A DNA stretch of 64,000 nucleotides. Origin: Lachancea thermotolerans CBS 6340 (lineage: Eukaryota > Ascomycota > Saccharomycetes > Saccharomycetales > Saccharomycetaceae). Made by a program: the position numbers and the translations under genes. The DNA lies in assembly GCF_000142805.1 (NCBI RefSeq), contig NC_013081.1, forward strand, positions 1,457,775-1,521,774. Direction: 5' to 3'. Positions 18,745 through 28,277 of the stretch are shown one piece after another. How positions within the stretch are numbered: position 1 is the first letter of the stretch; each line of letters starts with the position of its first letter. Under the pieces are notes generated by a model. That model was not told where the DNA came from. It saw nothing but the letters and a program-made list of their open reading frames with translations, and did no database searches.

Positions 18745-19021
18745 TGTCGGTCGCCTGACATCAAGACAGCGAGACGAGTGCATCAATCAATTTACACGAA
18801 GAGGATTTTATGTCATCAATTGTGTCTCTATCACAGGAATATGCATATGTCGTACTGACACTTCAGGGTGCAGTTCAAATTCACACAAGGGTTTACAGAG
18901 CAACCACTGAAGGGAGCTGACATTGGTCCGGACCAAAGGAACTCTTCGGATGTGCCGGTGCCTATGCTGCTGAGAATGTTCCCAGTTGAAAGGGATCTTG
19001 GCCTTACGAATATCGCGCTGA

Positions 19022-19057
19022 TACTGTCGCTGGAGGTTAAAAATTTCAGCGACAGTA
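19022..19057. repeat. 11-bp inverted repeat with 14-bp loop
   Basis: TACTGTCGCTG (19022-19032) is matched by CAGCGACAGTA (19047-19057) with an A/T-rich loop. It lies downstream of the 19336-19986 gene and may act in 3'-end formation or as a protein-binding site. Confidence 0.7.
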
Positions 19058-19335
19058 AAGTAGTCCAGTGTCGATCGGACATTCGAGGGAAGCTGTCACA
19101 CTAAGATAGTAACTTGGAGCTGAAGCAATCACCCCAGCCTAAATCTGTGAGGAAGAGTCAGAGGTAGTCAACGCTCTCGTTAAAAGGTAAAAATTGTTAA
19201 ATCAACGAACGATAAACATACTTATTGTACTAAATTTAATTCCCGTACTCCATACGGCATTTAGGCAAGGTATCGAATTAGCATAAGACCATACTCATCT
19301 ATTTAGAAGTATAAGTCCATTAGAAATTTAACCGC

Positions 19336-19986
19336 TTAGATCAACAAAGCAGCAACGGCAGCACCAAGCATACCAGTACCAACGGTGACACCGGCGGCAC
19401 CACCAGTGTAAGAGCTTATGGTAGCAGAGGAGGAGGAGGAGGAGGCTTCAGTTGAAGATGAAGCAACAGTGGAAGAGGTCACAGTAGTCTGGCTGACAGC
19501 GGAGTCAGAGGAAGATGGAGCAGCAGAGGTGCTGGTCGAAGAGGCGGCGTAGCTGCCCTCACCAGTCCACACAAAAGTAGCATCCTGGGTCACGGTCTTG
19601 GTGTAGACGTGACCGTTCTTGGTAGCAGTGATAGTGGTGGTGATCGAGCTACCGCTTCCAGTGTCGACGTCAGCGGAGCTGGAGGCCGCCTCAGAAGTCG
19701 CAACCGAAGAGCTGGCCTCGGAAGTAGAAGAAGGAGCAGCGGAAGAGCTGGCCTCGGAAGTAGAAGAAGGAGCAGCAGAAGAGCTGGCCTCGGAAGAGAC
19801 AGCAGCAGAGGTCGAAGCAGCGTAGCTGTCTTCACCACCCCACACGAAAGTAGCATCCTGGGTCACGGTCTTGGTGTAGACGTGACCGTTCTTGGTAGCA
19901 GTGATAGTGGTAGTGATCGAACTACCGCTGTCAGCAATGACAGCAGAAGCAAGGGCAGCGGCAACGAGAACAGATGGGGTCTTCAT
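19336..19986 (-). CDS. Repeat-containing GPI-anchored cell-wall protein
   Basis: The protein has 216 aa. A signal peptide (MKTPSVLVAAALASAVIA) is followed by two near-identical domains that start GSSITTTITATKNGHVYTKTV and end ATFVW with a GE.SYAAS tail, at about residues 21-59 and 113-150. Between them lies an SEASSSAAPSST repeat (12 aa, 36-bp DNA unit). A Ser/Thr-rich stalk leads to a hydrophobic GPI-type tail (GTGMLGAAVAALLI). It is probably an abundant mannoprotein of the wall, and a tandem paralogue of the 158-aa neighbour. Open frames on the opposite strand reflect the Ser/Ala codon bias only. The exact family name is not recognised. Confidence 0.87.
   Translation of the reverse strand: MKTPSVLVAAALASAVIADSGSSITTTITATKNGHVYTKTVTQDATFVWGGEDSYAASTSAAVSSEASSSAAPSSTSEASSSAAPSSTSEASSSVATSEAASSSADVDTGSGSSITTTITATKNGHVYTKTVTQDATFVWTGEGSYAASSTSTSAAPSSSDSAVSQTTVTSSTVASSSTEASSSSSSATISSYTGGAAGVTVGTGMLGAAVAALLI
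19709..19800 (-). repeat. 36-bp tandem repeat inside the cell-wall protein gene
   Basis: Copies of a unit containing GAGCTGGCCTCGG begin at 19709, 19745 and 19781, the last being partial. Each encodes SEASSSAAPSST. Such coding minisatellites vary in length among strains in many yeast wall proteins. Confidence 0.85.
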
Positions 19987-20772
19987 ATTTTGCAGTAGTA
20001 GTTTGTAAGCGAGCGATTAAACTTTGAATACTGGTTTCCCTTTATCAGAAAGCACTATCAACCGTCTTTGCTGTTCTGTATTTTATACCTCTTTTCGAGG
20101 GTGCACAGTGCTCTCCGAGACGGGGTGCATGAGTTACTCTGTTTACCCCACTTACATAAGCAGAAGGCAACTAATATGCAGGTAAATGTTCCTGGGCATG
20201 TAGGCTCGAAAGTTGTTCAAAGATGACCCATATGACACCCAGAATGATGCCACAACAACCTCCAGGCGTAATAAAAGGTGCAGATGGGAAAACGGTTTCT
20301 TGCAGCCAATTCCGGTCGGTGCAGTGTGCACAAAAAAGGGACAAATCCTAGGTAAAGTGCGGAGAAATCTTAACCAGCATTTGTCCGCGGAATACAAGCG
20401 GCCCGAAAAACGGGGCGAAGCTGGTTCTGGTACGAAAGTTTTGCGCGGTTGAGTGAGAAATTTTGCGCAGGCAAAAATTATTGGATGATCCGGGGCTCGC
20501 GTAGACTGCGATCTGGAAATATGCACCTGCAAGAGGCATCAAGGAGCCAGGAAGCTCTTTCAAAGCTGTTTATGCACCCGTAAAGACACACTACCATGTG
20601 TTCTAGGAAACAATTGTGGTGTGTGTAAAATGCCGAGTCCAAGGCAGTTACAGGTTAGCATCGAAAGAGAGGGAAGAATACCTTATGACTCGAGGCCCTG
20701 AAAAACTGGAAAGAGAGAGCAGAGAGCTGAAAAGGGCAGCTCTTCATCTTTAAAAAGTGTGCAGAATACATA
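19987..20772. other. Divergent promoter of the cell-wall protein and ferric reductase genes
   Basis: This 786-bp interval holds no gene. It contains an Aft-type site at 20573-20580 and two further TGCACCC cores in reverse orientation near 20098 and 20123. Confidence 0.45.
20573..20580 (+). promoter_or_regulatory. Aft1/2-type iron-responsive site
   Basis: TGCACCCG fits the Aft consensus YRCACCCR exactly, 193 bp upstream of the ferric reductase ATG. This suggests induction by iron limitation. Confidence 0.5.
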
Positions 20773-22836
20773 ATGTTGAGGCGCTGCAGTATTTCATTGA
20801 CATGTGCTCTATGGCTCATCGGGGCACAGGCCAAATTGACTGAGAGACGAACAAAATGGGATGAGATTGCGACGTCAGCCTGCTCACATGAGCTTGCAAC
20901 ATACCCATGGAAAAGCAGTGAGGGGAGACATGATGTGCTCTGCAAGTACGACATAGCGCTGGGGTCTTGGGTGCTCTGCTCCACTGAATACTATATTACA
21001 GAAGCAAATGGGCGCGATAAAAATATGGTGTTCCAGTGGATTGAATCATTGTGTGCAGCAAAGTGGGATTCAGACAATCCTGTGAATTTGGATGCAGTGC
21101 TGTCAGCGGCGGAGAGCAACGTAGGCATGATGCCTAATAAGGGACAGAAAATTGACCATATTGTGCGAGCCAACGAGGATAACATAAAGTTATGGGTAAT
21201 TGCACTTTTCGGACCTGTTGACAACCTTGACAAGAGCACGCTTTTCGCAGTGTTGATAAATGGCTATTGGCTCGCAGTGTTATTGACCGCCGCAATTTCG
21301 AAATTTTTTAGGGCTCTATTTCGCAGCACACAACCTCGCAAATCGGGTATTGCGTGGATCAAAGGACATATCACTCTTCCCCCCTTAGTTCAAAGACATG
21401 CTGCTCACTTTGGCCGCAGTGTATTTGTTGGGCTCATTCCTACTCGACTGGAAACATTGGTAATAGCTGGTTACATTTGCCTCCATGTGACGGTTATGTG
21501 CGTTGAATACCATTTTGACCCTCTTTCTTTGGTCTCCAGTCTGAAAATCCAGCATTTATTGTTTACTGCAGATCGTGCAGGTATATTAGCTTTCGCGCAT
21601 TTGCCATTCCTTGTGCTCTCAGGCGGACGAAACCAGTTGATAACCAAAATAACAGGCATCAAATTGAAGACTATGATTGGGTTTCATAAATGGGCTGGGA
21701 GGTTTATGTTTGTTGACGTGTTAATTCATGCTCTTGGGTACTACCTGCACTCTTTAGAGGAGCACTACCTCAAATACGCGTGGGACAGCCCGGTATGGCA
21801 ATCCGGAAGGGCTGGAGTTTGCGCCTGTGGCATTTTGATCTTCTTTTCATTTTACTTCTTTAGGCGTCGCTTCTACGAATTGTTCCTGTTTCTGCACTAT
21901 TTGATGGCAGTAATATTTATTTATGAGTGTTGGAGGCACTGTGGTAATGTTGGGTGGATGGAGTGGATCTATGTTTCTATTGGCATATGGGTCCTTGAAT
22001 TTGTTTTACGAGCTCGCCGAATTATAAAGTTCGGATTTCCTCGTGCTACAATTGAACTCTCTGGTGACGAGTTCATTAAAATAACCGTTCCCAAACTGAA
22101 TAGTGAGTGGCAAAGCAAGCCAGGACAATATGTCTATTTGTATTTCCTCAGAGCTACGATTTTTTGGCAGTCGCATCCTTTCAGTATTTTACACACCACT
22201 TCCGATCCCTCCAGCCAAAACTTGACCTTTGTCATTACAGCCAAAAATGGTGTAACAAAAAAGCTTCGAGACATGGTGAAAGATGCAGGGACTGAAACTA
22301 TCCGTATAGCTCTAGAAGGTCCATTTGGAAGCAGCTTGCCCCTTTGGGATTACGATAGCGTTTTGTTACTTGGTGGTGGAACGGGGATAGCCAGCATGAT
22401 ATCGGCCTCTATGCTCTCTCTACAAGTAGATAAGACCAGGAAGCCTATTTGGAAAGTTGTCTGGTCTTTGAAATCAAAGGATCTACTGACCCTTTATGGG
22501 CGGGAAATCTCAGAATTGATTGAGAAAGGAATTGATGTCCAAGTTTTTTTGACATCTCAAACTAAAGAAGTCAGCTTCACCGAGATTGAAATGACTGAAC
22601 AATCAAAAACAAATGACAAATTATTACTAAATGATTATAGGATTCCAGTTGCAGGCTACAAAAGGCCTGATATCAATAGTATGATAGAAGAGTTCATGAG
22701 GCTTGATGGCTCGTTACTTGTTATCGGTTGTGGCCCCCCTGCATTTGTAGACAGCATAAGAAGTTTGACCTGTGAAAAAATAATTGAGAACCCGCTGAAG
22801 GTTGTTGATTATAAAGAAGATTATCAAACATGGTAG
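20773..22836 (+). CDS. Fre-type ferric/cupric reductase (flavocytochrome)
   Basis: This 687-aa plasma-membrane reductase passes electrons from NADPH through FAD and two hemes to extracellular Fe(III) or siderophore iron. A signal peptide (residues 1-20) precedes an extracytoplasmic Cys-containing domain and about seven membrane segments. The bis-heme pairs are H305/H319 and H375/H389, both with the canonical H-x13-H spacing. The FAD motif is HPFSI at H468, and the NADPH motif GGGTGIAS starts near residue 534. Length fits S. cerevisiae Fre1-Fre6; the exact paralogue cannot be told. The Aft-type site upstream fits iron regulation. The gene is intact. Confidence 0.95.
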   Translation: MLRRCSISLTCALWLIGAQAKLTERRTKWDEIATSACSHELATYPWKSSEGRHDVLCKYDIALGSWVLCSTEYYITEANGRDKNMVFQWIESLCAAKWDSDNPVNLDAVLSAAESNVGMMPNKGQKIDHIVRANEDNIKLWVIALFGPVDNLDKSTLFAVLINGYWLAVLLTAAISKFFRALFRSTQPRKSGIAWIKGHITLPPLVQRHAAHFGRSVFVGLIPTRLETLVIAGYICLHVTVMCVEYHFDPLSLVSSLKIQHLLFTADRAGILAFAHLPFLVLSGGRNQLITKITGIKLKTMIGFHKWAGRFMFVDVLIHALGYYLHSLEEHYLKYAWDSPVWQSGRAGVCACGILIFFSFYFFRRRFYELFLFLHYLMAVIFIYECWRHCGNVGWMEWIYVSIGIWVLEFVLRARRIIKFGFPRATIELSGDEFIKITVPKLNSEWQSKPGQYVYLYFLRATIFWQSHPFSILHTTSDPSSQNLTFVITAKNGVTKKLRDMVKDAGTETIRIALEGPFGSSLPLWDYDSVLLLGGGTGIASMISASMLSLQVDKTRKPIWKVVWSLKSKDLLTLYGREISELIEKGIDVQVFLTSQTKEVSFTEIEMTEQSKTNDKLLLNDYRIPVAGYKRPDINSMIEEFMRLDGSLLVIGCGPPAFVDSIRSLTCEKIIENPLKVVDYKEDYQTW

Positions 22837-25071
22837 ACGCCTGGCAAACTGTTACTGTTGGAATTCGTGGGTTCGATGGCTTGATCCAAAGACACCGAAT
22901 GAATAGAATAAAAATATTTACAACAGTATTTCAGTCTACCTGATGTTGCATGGTTACATAAAAAGTCTGGAAGTACCTAGCCTTCCACCTGTCTCTATTC
23001 TCTAGAACTTCCTTTGTTGAACTATATCAAAATTCGTCTTTTTTCAAAGTGGATATCAATATTGAAAGTTCAGAATATTAAAAAATGCGCAAGCCCGGAA
23101 TCGAACCGGGGGCCCATCGATGGCAACGATGGATTTTACCACTAAACCACTTGCGCCTCAACGAACAAGAGGAAATCGCTGTCGGCAATACATATATGAA
23201 GAATTTGAGTCAGTTATTAGAGTGATTTCAGCCAAGTGATTCATGAATAGCTGAGAGGGTCGATGAGCATCATAAGATAAACTTTGCAACTTGGAATAAA
23301 GCAGATCATGGGAAATTAATGAACGCTTAGCCAAGATACTGAATAAGCAAATACACTCCGAGATGTTCTCAAGGCCATCGCTGAGTCAAAGCTTTCCACA
23401 AATGAAAACAGAAAGTGAACAATGAGGGATGGCATTCAAAAATCGCTAGTAGTATAAACTAACACGCACCGACTAGCTAATATTGAGAAGTTTGAGCTTG
23501 ACTAGAATTAATTACATAATTTGATTACCATTGTGCGAGTTATGTAGCAACGATGAGGTGAACAGATGTGCATTCTGAAACCCACAAAAAAACTGATGAA
23601 GATTGACAATAAGCATATAGGAGATCGCCAGAAGTGAAAGTTATATATACGGCTTTTCACTTCACTTGATGCTAACTGACTTTCTTTTATCTTAGGCCTG
23701 GGTGATGATCATAGCCGCCTTTGTATTTATTATACGTGAGCAAAATATTTTGTAGCATTCTATCAGTGGAAATCAAGGAAATATGAGGCCCTGTCGGCCA
23801 TTCTGTGACTGTAATGAAGAATATCAATATTGCGCAAACCACAATGGCTGTTTTTAACTAACTGCGAAACTACCAAACAGAGACGGAAGGAGGTTTAGCG
23901 CTTTTTTATACGTAGAGAAGCGGGGCGGCTCTGTTTTGTCACGAACACCTAAATTGTTATTAGATTTAAGATAGCCGCTCCATAACAACTAGCTACAAAG
24001 CCCGAAACGGAAGGACATAAGAGAAGGAGGGAATTTATCCGGTTTCTTACACCACACCGGATGGATAAGTCCATGGGACAGCTGAAATTTGTAAAGGTTT
24101 TGTGAACAAGGATTTTATTTGTGAGTTAATCGCAAGTTATAGCTCGGCTTCACATTACCATAACTCCCCAGGCTAACTGAATATCTTTATAGACCAAAAT
24201 ACAATTAGGTTTGAATAATTTTCAAATTAAAGCGTCTTTTTGTCAGTCGACAAGCAAGTGTCTAGTAAATTGATTTAATTTTCTTGAGAAATTCTCTTCC
24301 CGGAGGTGGGTTACAGTGTCAGGCATTCGAAGCTGAAGCGCTATATTATCTCAATTGTACTGTCGATGTACCACCTTTTTCTTGCTCACAAGTTTCTTTC
24401 TGGTGGACTCGCAACAAAAATGTCTACTATAAAACTCTACCTTGTATTCACTAGTGCTAAGTTACGAATCATCACATTCGAAAAGTTCTCTAGGTCAGAA
24501 GTCTAATGGAATATTACTTCGCCTGCGTTACTCATTTGAATGGACTAAATTCATCCAGGCAACAACAGTTATATGTTTTTGGGTATATCAAAAAACCGCG
24601 TGCTGCTTTATGCGCAAGCCACAGTCCTCATTGCTCCCCGAGTTTAGTTTGCAATCAATAATTAATGGTCTCAATTGAACGCCAACTTAAATAAGGGGAG
24701 CGAAGCAGGCCGCTCCCACTGTTTTTGAAAGAGTCTCTCCTGGAACTTCATGGAAAGGTGTGAACAAGTTAGTGCGTTGAAAAAATAACATTGTTCTTCA
24801 AGGGAAGAGTAGTGAGGCCGCCCGAGACTCATTGGCAGTGTATGTCATTTTTCACCATCTCACGTGAACAAAATAATTGAAGTCTTCAAAGATCTTCGCT
24901 TTCTATCACCTCAAACTATCAAGGCTTTTACTCCACTATGCCACATATATCTCTCAATGTTGTGGCTTTGTATCTATATTATAAGACAATGGGATTGAAG
25001 GAATTTTTAAAGTACATATTAAATGGATAATGAATCTATCAATTGAGTCCAAGTAAAGCGTCAATGAGCGC
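22837..25071. other. 2.2-kb intergenic region carrying a tRNA gene
   Basis: Apart from the tRNA-Gly gene at 23086-23156 nothing convincing is seen. A TCACGTGA Cbf1-type palindrome lies near 24861-24868, about 200 bp upstream of the Vba-like permease. Open frames at 24306-24678 look random. Confidence 0.45.
23086..23156 (-). tRNA. tRNA-Gly (anticodon GCC)
   Basis: The minus strand reads as a 71-nt tRNA starting GCGCAAGTGGTTTAGTGG (A box) and ending GCTTGCGC plus discriminator A. The B box is GGTTCGATTCC. The anticodon loop TTGCCAT gives GCC. The acceptor stem GCGCAAG pairs with CTTGCGC. A run of five Ts follows directly on the transcribed strand, as a Pol III terminator. No intron is present. 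Confidence 0.97.
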
Positions 25072-26796
25072 ATGTCAGTTTTAGGCCAAAACCCGAACGA
25101 ACGCAAAAATGTCCCACCTTCCTACTCCTCTATCTCTAGGGAAGAACAGATGTTCTCATTAACTGAAAGACCGTCATGGAGTGAGAGACATAAAGTGCTT
25201 TTGATTGAGACTGCGCTGTTCACCAACGTCTTCTTGTCTGGATTAGACAGCACTATCAGTGCATCAACGTACCAACTGATCGGCAATGAATTTGGAGACG
25301 TAAAGCTTTCCAGTTGGATTACAACTGCTTACTTGATTACGTGTACTTCATTCCAACCGCTTTATGGATCCTTTTCGGATACACTAGGACGAAGGCATTG
25401 CCTGTTTTTCGCAAATACAATATTTGCGCTTGGCTGCTTTGGATGTGGAACAACCACTACAATATATTCCCTGATTTTAATGCGAGCACTAACGGGAATA
25501 GGGGGCGGAGGTCTTATCACTCTATCAACTATCATCAATTCTGACATAATACCAGCCAAGAAGCGTGGTATCTATCAAGCATTTCAAAACGTTTTACTTG
25601 GAACTGGGGCAGTGGTTGGGGCATCATGCGGTGGGCTAATTGCTACAACTATGGGCTGGCGTTGGTGCTTCCTTTTACAGGTTCCAATCTCAGTGGGAGG
25701 AACATTGGTGGCATTTTTCTTTGTACATGACCAACGCCCAGATATTAATGGCGGCGTCTCGGCTGTTCGAACTACGGGTTGGGAAAAGTTGGAAAAGATT
25801 GACTTCTCTGGTGCACTTTTACTAGTATTGGGCTTGGCTTGCCAGTTATTCTTTTTGACACTAAACTCCACATCGAAGAGTTCGGAAAGTTATTGGTATA
25901 GTCCACAATCCATTGTTCTCACACTATCGACAGGTGTCTCTTTGATCCTTTTTGCATATGTCGAACATACGACGAAGGCCAATCCAATAATACCTCATGA
26001 TTTGCTAAGGCAAGCACACGGCGCAACAGTCCTAATAATATCTGTACTGGTTGGGTTTGTTGCTTACGCTTATATTTTCACGCTTCCGCTGTATTTCCAA
26101 GTTGTTATTGGGGATACAGCGGCAAAAGCAGGGCTTCGGTTGACGGTCCCGTCATTTTGTACACCCATAGGTGGTTTGATAACGGGTTTGTCAATGAAAA
26201 ATCCTAATCATTTACCAGTGCTCTTGATTTCAGGCATAACGTGTATGCTTTTGGGTAATTTATGTTTTCTTTTCATTAAACCCTGGACCCCTTACTGGCA
26301 GACATCTTTGCTTTTAGTTCCTGCAAATGTTGGTCAAGGTATCACCTTTCCTTCCACTCTGTTCACTTTTCTCTTTGCTTTTCCGCCTTACAAGCAGGCC
26401 ACCGCCACATCCACGCTATATCTCTTCAGAAGTGTAGGGTGTGTTTGGGGTGTTGCTGGTACTTCAAGCTTAATCCAGTATGCGGTCCGTAACCAGGCAA
26501 AAAAGAGTTTGAATGGGCTCCTCACTGAGAAAGAAATCAGAAAACTATTGTTGCAGCTCAGTCACACAACGTCACAGATAAAAAAATTACCACCTGATGT
26601 ACGCTCGGCTGTCATAAGCAGTTATGACAATGCAATTAGGCAAGCATATTTTCTTTCTGTTTTTCTCTGCACGATTGCGATTCTTCTATCTTTTCTCAAA
26701 AGAGTCTTTAAGAAACGAGACGAACACGAAGGTCAAGATTCAAACGAAACAGAAAATATGCATATTAGAAGAGAGTCATTTACTTCTTTAATATGA
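25072..26796 (+). CDS. DHA2-family MFS permease, Vba-like (vacuolar basic amino acid transporter family)
   Basis: The protein of 574 aa has about 14 membrane segments. The first TM carries FLSGLDSTISASTYQLIGNEF, followed by the loop motif YGSFSDTLGRRHCLFF (motif A) and LILMRALTGIGGGGLITLSTIINSDIIPAKKRGIYQA. This pattern and length match Vba1/Vba3/Vba5-type carriers, which import basic amino acids into the vacuole; related DHA2 members export drugs. The assignment to a particular paralogue and substrate is not possible. A Cbf1-type palindrome lies about 200 bp upstream. The gene is intact. Confidence 0.88.
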   Translation: MSVLGQNPNERKNVPPSYSSISREEQMFSLTERPSWSERHKVLLIETALFTNVFLSGLDSTISASTYQLIGNEFGDVKLSSWITTAYLITCTSFQPLYGSFSDTLGRRHCLFFANTIFALGCFGCGTTTTIYSLILMRALTGIGGGGLITLSTIINSDIIPAKKRGIYQAFQNVLLGTGAVVGASCGGLIATTMGWRWCFLLQVPISVGGTLVAFFFVHDQRPDINGGVSAVRTTGWEKLEKIDFSGALLLVLGLACQLFFLTLNSTSKSSESYWYSPQSIVLTLSTGVSLILFAYVEHTTKANPIIPHDLLRQAHGATVLIISVLVGFVAYAYIFTLPLYFQVVIGDTAAKAGLRLTVPSFCTPIGGLITGLSMKNPNHLPVLLISGITCMLLGNLCFLFIKPWTPYWQTSLLLVPANVGQGITFPSTLFTFLFAFPPYKQATATSTLYLFRSVGCVWGVAGTSSLIQYAVRNQAKKSLNGLLTEKEIRKLLLQLSHTTSQIKKLPPDVRSAVISSYDNAIRQAYFLSVFLCTIAILLSFLKRVFKKRDEHEGQDSNETENMHIRRESFTSLI

Positions 26797-27099
26797 ATTC
26801 ATTGAACTTTATTTCCTAAATCTACTCGACGCCTAAATACGGTCAAAATATCAAAGGCGCACCACACTTAAGTTAAAGTCCTTCTTTTGTAGTAAAAGGC
26901 CCAAAACATCAAATAATTAAGCGTATTTCATGACCAGTCAACAATGTCGTTTGTCCCGCGTGCTTTCCAGGAACATCTGCTTTGTTTATGCATGCTGATC
27001 GTCGTTACTTATCGCGCCAAAAATTCTCCCCGAATCTCAGTACCTCGTGAGAAAAAAGGCGTTGGTGGCCAAAAAACATGAGGCCATGCTTGGAATGAT
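26797..27099. other. Convergent intergenic region
   Basis: This 303-bp space lies between the convergent 3' ends of the Vba-like gene and the unrecognised 229-aa gene. No feature is evident. Confidence 0.5.
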
Positions 27100-27789
27100 T
27101 CACCTTAATAACAAGCCCTGTGGCTTTTCGTTGAAGTCTTCGCTCTTAGTCAAAAGGAAATGTTGAAGGCGAGACACAAATATGCCGCAGTGCGGCCCGA
27201 GGTCCTCTTTTAGTTTGTCAGCAAGATCACTCATATCAATCTTTTCAACTTCTTCTAGGTAAATATTTCCCATAACTCTTAGCTGCAAAATTTCCAAACG
27301 GTTGCCAGAAACTAGCGTTCTGAGCTGGGATCCGATGTAATCAAAGCATTCATGCCTATTGACCTTGTTGATCGTATCTCTGCTAATATCCTTAAACTCT
27401 AGAATTTCCTCAGTATTTCTTGTGGATTCAAGGTTGATTTCGGTAAGCTTGAGATCAAGATCTCTCCTGACTTGTTCTTTCTCCGATATTGGCACCGCGC
27501 CCAAGTAATCAAGAAGTATTATTTTTTCCAGCTCCTTCATTATAAAAGCACTACTAGCTCTGCGGTAACCCATTAAAGTTGCCAAAGATCCATGAAGTTG
27601 GCTCATATCAATTGTCTCTGTCTCATATTTCTTGTTGAAAAGCCAATAATACAAGTCGAAAGCGGGTGTGCTGTAGTCAGACCCTAATTCAGATATGAGT
27701 TGTAATGATATCCAATCATCGATAAAGTTTTTGTCAACAAGTTCACGAATAGAGCACGGGAGCTTGAGGAGATGAGGCAGAGCGGCCAT
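27100..27789 (-). CDS. Protein of unknown function, 229 aa
   Basis: I do not recognise this protein. It is predicted soluble and largely helical, with no signal peptide, membrane segment, zinc motif or low-complexity stretch. Features include an N-terminal PCSIRELVDKNFIDDWISLQLISEL, a central SSAFIMKELEKIILLDYLGAVPISEKEQVRRDLDLKLTEINLEST helix-rich part, and a C-terminal LADKLKEDLGPHCGIFVSRLQHFLL. The uninterrupted 690-bp frame, ATG start and amphipathic pattern support a real gene. It is divergent from SSU1 across a 488-bp shared promoter. A subunit of a complex is possible but not shown. Confidence 0.7.
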   Translation of the reverse strand: MAALPHLLKLPCSIRELVDKNFIDDWISLQLISELGSDYSTPAFDLYYWLFNKKYETETIDMSQLHGSLATLMGYRRASSAFIMKELEKIILLDYLGAVPISEKEQVRRDLDLKLTEINLESTRNTEEILEFKDISRDTINKVNRHECFDYIGSQLRTLVSGNRLEILQLRVMGNIYLEEVEKIDMSDLADKLKEDLGPHCGIFVSRLQHFLLTKSEDFNEKPQGLLLR

Positions 27790-28277
27790 AAAAGAGAATA
27801 TGAGAGGCCTCGGCCTTGTTCAAAAGCACTTTAGTGTACTGGTTTTGGAGTCTCAATTGATAGTGAGAAATGACTCGGTTTTGGTAAAGGTTTGTTTATG
27901 GCGTGAGCACAACTTCTTCAATTCCATCATCCCATTGGGAATGTTCATTACAAACACAATAAAGCCTCTAAAATATGGGGCTTGAAAATATGTTTTCTTA
28001 GCCGCTCGTTGAGAATGCCTCTATATTATTAAGGAGGTCTTTCCCTGCGACGGGGTGACGGGCTTTTATTTCAGAATATTTTTGGTCAGTTTTCACGACG
28101 GTGTTAAAATTTCGATTATATTTCCGACTACTCAATAAATATATGTAAGCATAAACATGTTTGCCGCCAAGCTTCGCCGTATTAATATGTACTACATAGA
28201 ACGGATTCAGCTACCGGGGAAAAGATTTTTTGGGCTTTCAGTTATTCTTTAATATATTTCCATTGTACCTCGGTAAA
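27790..28277. other. Divergent promoter of the unknown gene and SSU1
   Basis: This 488-bp region contains no gene. Open codons directly before the SSU1 ATG lack an ATG of their own. No clear Fzf1 site is identified. Confidence 0.4.

Larger units (their letters stand above)
18327..19335. other. Promoter region of the small cell-wall protein gene
   Basis: This 1-kb interval contains a perfect 20-bp palindrome at 18725-18744, several CACTTAA/TTAAGTG elements near 18680-18727, and an 11-bp inverted repeat at 19022-19057. No coding region is supported. Confidence 0.5.

Noticed and set aside
19609-19998. Plus-strand open frames across the cell-wall protein gene
   Set aside because: They mirror the repetitive Ser/Ala codons of the minus-strand gene and have no protein-like pattern.
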